A stretch of 7,492 nucleotides of DNA from NCBI GenBank assembly GCA_007125435.1, contig SLDF01000049.1, positions 1 to 7,492 of the forward strand, written 5' to 3'. The position numbers and the translations under genes are program-made. The first letter of the stretch is position 1, and every line of letters starts with the position of its first letter. Source of the DNA: Saprospiraceae bacterium (lineage in GTDB: Bacteria; Bacteroidota; Bacteroidia; Chitinophagales; Saprospiraceae). The notes under the pieces are model-generated. The model was not told the DNA's origin. It saw nothing but the letters and a program-made list of their open reading frames with translations, and did no database searches. Below, in pieces: positions 1 to 4,375 of the stretch.

Positions 1-2
1 AG

Positions 3-50
3 GAACATAGCCTTAGCTACGTGACTGATGAACAAGGAAGTATAAATTAA
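3..50 (+). CDS. Possible 3' tail of an upstream gene (15 codons plus TAA)
   Basis: One frame is open from the window edge and ends in TAA at 48-50, reading EHSLSYVTDEQGSIN. It is followed by a GC-rich hairpin at 126-168, which would suit the end of a gene. The stretch is too short to name a family. The opposite strand is also open, from an ATG at 59-57 out of the window, and reads MIILIYTSLFISHVAKAMF, which resembles the start of a signal peptide. The sequence alone does not decide between a gene ending here and a divergent gene starting here. I slightly prefer the former, because a terminator-like hairpin would be out of place inside a divergent promoter region. Confidence 0.25.
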   Translation, partial: EHSLSYVTDEQGSIN

Positions 51-62
51 AATTATCATGCA

Positions 63-82
63 GCAAAATTGTATAATTTTGC
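63..82. repeat. AT-rich perfect inverted repeat, 8-bp arms, 4-nt loop
   Basis: GCAAAATT, then GTAT, then AATTTTGC. The arms are perfect reverse complements. It lies 12 nt after the possible upstream stop codon at 48-50. It could be part of a 3' untranslated structure or a protein-binding site. No T-run follows it on either strand, so it is not a standard terminator. Confidence 0.5.
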
Positions 83-125
83 GTTCCAGCCGCTGAAGGA
101 GTTTTTAGAGGTAGCCTTTAGTTTT

Positions 126-168
126 CAACCCGGCTTCTCCATCAAATTACTGATGCAGAGCCGGGTTG
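126..168. terminator. Two-tier hairpin, probable terminator or 3' end structure
   Basis: The outer stem pairs CAACCCGGCT (126-135) with AGCCGGGTTG (159-168) perfectly over 10 bp. The inner stem pairs CATCA (140-144) with TGATG (151-155) around a 6-nt loop. The stem is much richer in GC than its surroundings, so it should be stable. Neither strand has a proper U-tract after the stem, so it is at best an atypical intrinsic terminator for a gene ending near position 50. It could also be an RNA-processing or RNA-protecting structure. The hairpin itself is certain; its role is inferred. Confidence 0.45.
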
Positions 169-195
169 TCCATATTATTGCTTACCTACATTGTC

Positions 196-221
196 TCATT
201 TGATTTGACACAGTCAAATGA
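196..221. promoter_or_regulatory. Nested inverted repeats, candidate operator
   Basis: Two perfect inverted repeats overlap here. TCATTTGA (196-203) pairs with TCAAATGA (214-221) across 10 nt. ATTTGAC (203-209) pairs with GTCAAAT (213-219) across ACA. The motif ATTTG is also repeated directly at 198-202 and 203-207. The site lies just upstream of a TATATTTG -7 element at 234-241, where a regulator could block or recruit RNA polymerase. The 17-bp inner palindrome has the size and symmetry of a dimeric repressor site. Which protein would bind is unknown. Confidence 0.4.
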
Positions 222-233
222 ATTATATATTCT

Positions 234-241
234 TATATTTG
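234..241 (+). promoter_or_regulatory. Candidate Bacteroidota -7 element (TATATTTG), distal promoter of the SPOR gene
   Basis: It matches the Bacteroidota primary sigma -7 consensus TAnnTTTG at every fixed base. No TTTG occurs at the usual 19-21 nt upstream; the nearest, at 204-207, is 26 nt away. A transcript from here would have a leader of roughly 150 nt before the start codon at 398. The candidate operator at 196-221 would occupy the -33 region. Confidence 0.35.
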
Positions 242-335
242 CGATGATTTAATGAACCCGCCGCCACACCTAAATAAACTAAAATCGTGCGTTTACGATG
301 GAGGTTTTGTGCTGGATGTCAGGATAGCACTTGTT

Positions 336-367
336 TTTGTGGGTCTTTGTATCAATTTGTAAATTTT
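336..367 (+). promoter_or_regulatory. Candidate proximal promoter of the SPOR gene (TTTG-N20-TAAATTTT)
   Basis: A -33 TTTG at 336-339 is followed after 20 nt by TAAATTTT at 360-367, which matches five of the six fixed bases of the -7 consensus TAnnTTTG. The spacing is right for Bacteroidota. The start would fall around 374, giving a leader of about 25 nt. That is more usual than the leader from the distal candidate. The region is T-rich, so a chance match is possible. Confidence 0.35.
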
Positions 368-380
368 TGAGCATACAATT

Positions 381-392
381 ATTGCCGGCAAT
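381..392. promoter_or_regulatory. Perfect 12-bp palindrome immediately before the start codon
   Basis: ATTGCCGGCAAT equals its own reverse complement and ends 5 nt before the ATG at 398. It occupies the place where a ribosome binding site would lie, but contains no Shine-Dalgarno sequence. As DNA it could be a small dimeric-repressor site downstream of the proximal promoter. As RNA it cannot fold into a simple hairpin without sacrificing its centre. The palindrome is seen directly; a function is inferred. Confidence 0.35.
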
Positions 393-397
393 TCTAT

Positions 398-1525
398 ATG
401 GAATCAAATCTTCATAGGCTTATAAATGAAAAATTAGCTGTACTTGGTAGGGTAGACTTACCGGGTATTGGTTCTATAAAGGTCAGTAGAGCGTCGGCAA
501 AAGTAGACTACCATGAAGGCGTAATAGAGCCTCCGGAGGGTTATTTGGAGTTTGAAGGTAATACATCTGCACTAGATGCTTTCTACTTTTGTGACAGTGA
601 AGACTCTATTTATGGTGATGCTAACAATAGTGGTGTTTATCAAGAAATCAATAGATATTTTGAAAAGCAAGAGCCCTATATCATTCCTGAAGTAGGTCGT
701 CTAGAGAAAATTGGTGATGATATTATTTTCGAGCAAGATGATGAATCTTGCCACATAGAGTCCTTTCGTGTATTGAAGCCTGTACAATTTGTACCATTGA
801 CCTCAGGTGCAGACTTTGTAAAAAAGTCGACAACTCCAAAAAGACCATTAAATGGCACGAAATCGAGCTTTAGCTGGAAACTGTGGGTTGCACTCATTTT
901 GATCTTGTTGAATGTTGGGTTGTTATTTTATGCTTTGAATTATAATACATTTTCTTCCGGGAGCAAGGTGTCTGTAAACCTACCGGAAGATCGCCTTAAC
1001 ATCCGACCCATGGAGGATCAAGTAGATGATGAAGTAGACTCCGTAACAGAAGAGTATTCAGCAGATGAGTGGGACGCAGCAGGTGAGCAAGATGAAGAAG
1101 ATGCAACAGATGCAAAAGATACGCAAGAAGAAGATACCATTGATACATCAGCAGACTTCCAGTCTTATACAATGCCCGAAATCGTGGAGGATGATCCGGT
1201 CATAGATGAAGCTATTAATGATGAATACAACAGAGAGGAGACAGGTCAGATAAAAAATATTGAATCCGAGGCTTTGGGTCTCGCCAGACTTTTGGAGTTA
1301 AATACTAAAGGTGAGACTTGTGCTCTTGTACTGGGTGCATTTGGCAATGCGCAAAATATTACAAACATGCAGCAAGATCTGGAAAGCAAAGGATTTCGCG
1401 TATATACTCAGGAGATAGGCGAACTTACCAGGGTAGGGGTTTATGTGCCATGCAGATCAGGATCGGAGGCAGTGAGCCTTGGTAGACAAGTCATAGAATC
1501 CGGCGCCTGGCTCTTAAAGCTGTGA
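398..1525 (+). CDS. HU-CCDC81 / SPOR-domain single-pass membrane protein (cell envelope or division)
   Basis: This 375-residue protein has the architecture of Bacteroidota SPOR proteins with an HU-like cytoplasmic half. Residues 1-55 (with LPGIGS at 21-26 and EPPEGYLEF further on) resemble bacterial HU-CCDC81 domain 1. Residues about 78-133 (IIPEVGRLEKIGDDIIFE region) resemble domain 2. A single transmembrane helix spans about 160-180 (WKLWVALILILLNVGLLFYA). A strongly acidic, low-complexity linker at about 205-285 follows, then a C-terminal SPOR domain at 305-375. SPOR domains bind glycan strands stripped of stem peptides at the division septum. The helix should place the HU-like half in the cytoplasm and SPOR in the periplasm, so the protein could link cytoplasmic components to septal wall. 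C308 and C352 lie within SPOR. No Shine-Dalgarno precedes the ATG. The flavoprotein gene follows after 46 nt, probably in the same transcript. The family assignment is good; the partner and exact role are not known. Confidence 0.82.
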   Translation: MESNLHRLINEKLAVLGRVDLPGIGSIKVSRASAKVDYHEGVIEPPEGYLEFEGNTSALDAFYFCDSEDSIYGDANNSGVYQEINRYFEKQEPYIIPEVGRLEKIGDDIIFEQDDESCHIESFRVLKPVQFVPLTSGADFVKKSTTPKRPLNGTKSSFSWKLWVALILILLNVGLLFYALNYNTFSSGSKVSVNLPEDRLNIRPMEDQVDDEVDSVTEEYSADEWDAAGEQDEEDATDAKDTQEEDTIDTSADFQSYTMPEIVEDDPVIDEAINDEYNREETGQIKNIESEALGLARLLELNTKGETCALVLGAFGNAQNITNMQQDLESKGFRVYTQEIGELTRVGVYVPCRSGSEAVSLGRQVIESGAWLLKL

Positions 1526-1571
1526 CAGTAGACAACGAGAAGTAACCTCTTAGTGGTATTAAGTAAACGAA

Positions 1572-3134
1572 ATGGTCAAGGTAGTAGATATCAGAATAGC
1601 TCCGGAGCTCATCAAGGATGTAGATAACATTCGCCGCATAGCTTTTCAGAAGGCCGGTATATCACTAAATAGTGACTTAGATTGGCGAATTGTCAAAAGG
1701 TCTATCGATGCCAGACAGCGCCATCCCATCTATAATTTGAGAATAGAAATAGCTGACGAACAAGGTTTTGATCCCGCTGTGAAGTGGATGGATCAACTTT
1801 ATGGTACTTCCGCTACAAAGAAAAAAGTCATCATTATCGGTGCAGGTCCGGCTGGGTATTTCGCTGCATTAGAATTGCTGCGCCTCGGCATAAAGCCAAT
1901 CGTCATGGACAGAGGCAAGGATGTGCGGGCGAGAAGGAGAGACTTGAGAGCTATCCAACAGGATCATAGTGTTGATCCACATTCCAACTATTGTTTTGGT
2001 GAAGGTGGTGCCGGCACGTATTCAGATGGAAAACTATACACCAGATCTCATAAGCGAGGAGACATAGAAGAGATTTTAAAAATATTTGTAGAGCATGGTG
2101 CTAAAGAGGATATTCTCATCGATGCTCATCCGCACATCGGCACTAACAAATTACCACAAATTGTCAGTAGCATCAGGGAAAGCATCATCAACCACGGAGG
2201 CGAAGTCATATTCGAGAAATATGTTGTTGACTTAGTGATGAGAAACCACAAAGTAATAGGTATCAGGTGTGAAGATGGAGATGAGCTCTTTGCAGATAGT
2301 GTAGTATTAGCTACCGGTCATTCGGCTCGCGATGTTTATACACTTTTGCACAAGCTTGGTTTAGTTATTGAGGCTAAGCCATTTGCGCTGGGTGTAAGGG
2401 TAGAGCATCCTCAGCCACTGATAGATGAAGCACAGTACAAGCGTAAAGACAGAGGCGAATACTTGCCACCGTCTAGCTACGCATTAAAGGCTCAGGTAGA
2501 AAATAAAGGTGTCTTTTCATTTTGTATGTGCCCCGGAGGTCTGATCGTACCGGCTGCTACTTCACCTGGTGAAATTGTCGTCAATGGTATGTCTCCATCA
2601 AGACGAGACTCTCCCTTTGCCAATAGTGGCATTGTCACTGCTGTGGATGAAGATGATCTTCGGGCTTACAAGCATTACGGCCCCTTCGCTCATATGGTTT
2701 TTCAAGCAGAAGTAGAGCAAGCCGTATTTAATGATGGCGATGGTTCGCAGAGAGCTCCGGCTCTGAGGTTGACAGACTTTGTGAGTCGCAGACTATCAAA
2801 AGACTTGCCGGATAGCTCTTATATTCCGGGATTGAGAGTGGCACCCTTGCATGATTTGCTTCCTGACTTTGTCTACCGCCGATTATCTGAGGGTTTCAAA
2901 GCGTTTGGCAAAAAGATGAAAGGCTATATGACAGAAGAAGCTGTAGTGGTAGGTACAGAAAGCAGAACAAGTGCACCTATTAGAATTCCAAGAGATGGAA
3001 AAACACTGATGCATCCTCAGGCTAATGCTCTATTTCCCTGTGGCGAAGGAGCGGGGTATGCCGGTGGTATCGTTTCTGCTGCTATGGATGGTATGAAGGT
3101 AGCAAGAGCTGTGAGTGACTTCTTAGAGGATTAA
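1572..3134 (+). CDS. NAD(P)/FAD-dependent dehydrogenase-like protein (COG2509 type)
   Basis: This 520-residue soluble flavoprotein resembles the uncharacterised FAD-dependent dehydrogenases of the COG2509 group. Residues 1-75 form the N-terminal domain usual for that group, with RIAPELIKDVDNIRRIA and WRIVKRSIDARQ. The FAD-binding Rossmann motif GAGPAG is at 90-95, ending in an acidic residue after the second strand (VMDRG at 111-115). YCFGEGGAGTYSDGKL (140-155), ATGHSARD (247-254), FCMCPGG (317-323) and a C-terminal FAD-contacting GEGAGYAGGI (491-500) are all present. C318 and C320 make a CxC pair that might be redox-active, although this is not established. The length is normal and there is no sign of damage. 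The substrate of the family is not known to me. It lies 46 nt after the SPOR gene with no evident promoter or terminator between them, so cotranscription is likely. A functional link to the SPOR protein is not obvious. Confidence 0.85.
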   Translation: MVKVVDIRIAPELIKDVDNIRRIAFQKAGISLNSDLDWRIVKRSIDARQRHPIYNLRIEIADEQGFDPAVKWMDQLYGTSATKKKVIIIGAGPAGYFAALELLRLGIKPIVMDRGKDVRARRRDLRAIQQDHSVDPHSNYCFGEGGAGTYSDGKLYTRSHKRGDIEEILKIFVEHGAKEDILIDAHPHIGTNKLPQIVSSIRESIINHGGEVIFEKYVVDLVMRNHKVIGIRCEDGDELFADSVVLATGHSARDVYTLLHKLGLVIEAKPFALGVRVEHPQPLIDEAQYKRKDRGEYLPPSSYALKAQVENKGVFSFCMCPGGLIVPAATSPGEIVVNGMSPSRRDSPFANSGIVTAVDEDDLRAYKHYGPFAHMVFQAEVEQAVFNDGDGSQRAPALRLTDFVSRRLSKDLPDSSYIPGLRVAPLHDLLPDFVYRRLSEGFKAFGKKMKGYMTEEAVVVGTESRTSAPIRIPRDGKTLMHPQANALFPCGEGAGYAGGIVSAAMDGMKVARAVSDFLED

Positions 3135-3165
3135 AATCATCCACAGTATCACATTTAATTTTGTT

Positions 3166-3204
3166 TATCTTTGATGTGCATAAAGCGGAGTTAAAATAGG
3201 TTTG
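3166..3204 (+). promoter_or_regulatory. Tandem -7 elements upstream of the DoxX gene
   Basis: TATCTTTG (3166-3173) and TAGGTTTG (3197-3204) both match the Bacteroidota -7 consensus TAnnTTTG at every fixed base. The TTTG that ends the first (3170-3173) lies 23 nt before the second, slightly more than the usual 19-21, and could act as its -33 element. The second would start transcription near 3211, about 20 nt before the ATG at 3230. Either or both may be used, so the DoxX gene probably has its own promoter rather than depending on the flavoprotein operon. Confidence 0.45.
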
Positions 3205-3229
3205 AAAAGAACACAATAGATCTAATACT

Positions 3230-3640
3230 ATGAAAGATATAGCAGATTTGATAGGCAGGGTATTTATTTCGGCAATTTTTTTATTCGAAGCTTACGACTC
3301 CATCAAGTACTTCAACAGTACTAAGCAGACCATGTCAGAATATGGCCTAAATTGGCAGCAAGACATCTTACTTCTCGGGGCTATTTTTCTTTTAGTACTT
3401 GGAGGTATTTGTGTGTTGATAGGCTTCAAGGCCTCTTTTGGCGCAGTGCTCTTACTGTTGTATTGGATACCTGTTACCTTTGTTGTCTATTCATTTTGGG
3501 ATGATCCTATGCCGCTACGGCGCATCAATTCTATTCACTTCATGAAAAATTTAGCCATAATGGGAGGTCTCCTCATCATTGTAGTCAATGGAAGCGGGAA
3601 ATATTCTGTGAAGCGCCTACTATCTTATACCCGTATTTGA
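3230..3640 (+). CDS. DoxX-family small integral membrane protein
   Basis: This 136-residue protein has four predicted membrane segments at about 8-25, 46-64, 67-88 and 104-120. It shows DoxX-family landmarks: LIGRVFISAIFLFEAYDSI at the first helix, a TKQTMSEYGL segment after it (compare the t..m...G of the family), and HFMKNLAIMGGLLIIVVNGSG at the last helix. The basic KYSVKRLL tail is also typical. DoxX proteins sit in the cytoplasmic membrane. The founding member is a subunit of archaeal thiosulfate:quinone oxidoreductase, but most bacterial copies, this one included, have no assigned activity. It follows the flavoprotein gene after 95 nt that contain possible promoters, and ends 13 nt from the convergent mogA stop. 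The family call is firm; the function is open. Confidence 0.8.
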   Translation: MKDIADLIGRVFISAIFLFEAYDSIKYFNSTKQTMSEYGLNWQQDILLLGAIFLLVLGGICVLIGFKASFGAVLLLLYWIPVTFVVYSFWDDPMPLRRINSIHFMKNLAIMGGLLIIVVNGSGKYSVKRLLSYTRI

Positions 3641-3653
3641 ACGACCCATTTTG

Positions 3654-4184
3654 TTATTTTTTCTTAGGTCTGAAAACATTGATCTTTTCTTCATTTACTT
3701 CGATGAAAGGTCCTTCTATAAGGTCAATGCAGTAGGGTACAGCCGGAAAAACGGCCTCCATACAAGTTCTAATGGATGCTGGCTTTCCGGGGAGGTTAAT
3801 GACCAGTGTTTTATTATTCATGATACCGGCTGTCTGTCTAGACAAAATGGCTGTAGGGACATATTCCAGACTCTTTTTACGCATCAACTCTCCAAAGCCG
3901 GGTAATAATTTTTGACAGACATTCTCAGTAGCCTCGGTAGTGACATCTCTCTTTGCCGGTCCTGTACCTCCAGTGGTTAGTATGAGGCAGGCACCATTTG
4001 TAGAAAGTTCTAACAATTTTTGCTCTATGACGGGTTGTTCGTCAGGAATGATTGAATACATGGCTTCCCAATCTGAGGAAAGATACTCATCCAGCACTTG
4101 CTTTATATACTTTCCAGAAATGTCTTCATAGACACCTCTACTTGCCCTATCAGAAACTGTGATAATACCGATCCGAATACTCAT
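3654..4184 (-). CDS. mogA: Molybdopterin adenylyltransferase (MogA)
   Basis: The enzyme activates molybdopterin by adenylating it with ATP, so that MoeA can then insert molybdate. It acts in the cytoplasm in molybdenum cofactor synthesis. The 176-residue sequence follows E. coli Mog closely: IRIGIITVSDRAS at the N-terminus (SDRAS at 11-15), IPDEQ (46-50), the pterin/nucleotide loop TTGGTGPAKRDVT (70-82, with the conserved Asp at 80), PGFGELMR (95-102), VPTAILSRQ (109-117), NLPGKPASI (130-138), PYCIDLIEGP (150-159) and FRPK (171-174). It is about 20 residues shorter than E. coli Mog, mainly because it lacks the insert between the NLPG helix and SVPYC. These features favour Mog over the related MoaB. 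The start is ATG at 4184-4182. No other Moco gene is in the window. It converges on the DoxX gene and diverges from the receptor gene. Confidence 0.93.
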   Translation of the reverse strand: MSIRIGIITVSDRASRGVYEDISGKYIKQVLDEYLSSDWEAMYSIIPDEQPVIEQKLLELSTNGACLILTTGGTGPAKRDVTTEATENVCQKLLPGFGELMRKKSLEYVPTAILSRQTAGIMNNKTLVINLPGKPASIRTCMEAVFPAVPYCIDLIEGPFIEVNEEKINVFRPKKK

Positions 4185-4211
4185 GTGTTTTTCTTGGTCT
4201 AACCATCATTG

Positions 4212-4243
4212 CAATCTTATTGTTCAGCTCAGAAAAGTCTAAA
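4212..4243 (-). promoter_or_regulatory. Weak candidate promoter of mogA
   Basis: On the minus strand TTTA (4243-4240) is followed after 20 nt by TAAGATTG (4219-4212). These match three of four and five of six fixed bases of the Bacteroidota TTTG / TAnnTTTG promoter, with correct spacing. The start would fall about 20 nt before the mogA ATG at 4184. It lies back to back with the candidate receptor promoter at 4252-4259. The rest of the 191-nt divergent gap (4185-4375) shows no strong repeat or operator. Confidence 0.28.
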
Positions 4244-4251
4244 TAAAATGT

Positions 4252-4259
4252 TAATTTTG
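4252..4259 (+). promoter_or_regulatory. Candidate -7 element for the TonB-dependent receptor (TAATTTTG)
   Basis: It matches TAnnTTTG at every fixed base, but no TTTG lies 19-21 nt upstream. A transcript from here would carry a leader of about 110 nt. AAAAT (4245-4249) and ATTTT (4254-4258) form a small inverted repeat over the element. I looked for a Fur box between here and the ATG at 4376 and saw no convincing one, so iron control cannot be read from this sequence. Confidence 0.33.
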
Positions 4260-4375
4260 CTGCGGTTTTTTGAAAGGTTATTCTTAGATGAGCCTTGTAT
4301 GGGATATTACTTGTGTATTTTTAGTCAAATATGCAACGACTATCTGGATAAAAACCTCTAATAATTACGATAGCT

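Noticed and set aside
120..170. AACCCGGCTT resembling the conserved 3' part of RNase P RNA
   Set aside because: The motif is simply one arm of a perfect hairpin, and none of the other conserved RNase P blocks is present upstream. A tmRNA end was also considered and rejected, because there is no T-arm or CCA-type acceptor end.
676..897. Antisense open frame within the SPOR gene, and similar antisense or shifted frames in the flavoprotein, mogA and receptor genes
   Set aside because: These overlap well-supported genes and show no domain, signal or promoter of their own.
3638..3656. Terminator between the convergent DoxX and mogA genes
   Set aside because: The 13-nt gap and adjoining bases have T-runs but no stem. 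Any terminator must lie inside one of the genes or be of another type.
4316..4331. GTCAAAT half-site (4324-4330) matching the arm of the 203-219 palindrome
   Set aside because: There is no matching ATTTGAC arm at the right distance, only a weak TATTT/AAATA pair. A shared 7-mer in AT-rich DNA is expected by chance.
4300..4375. Possible Fur box upstream of the iron-type receptor
   Set aside because: The AT-rich stretch has scattered GATA/ATAAT words but no set of adjacent hexamers or a 19-bp palindrome that I would accept.
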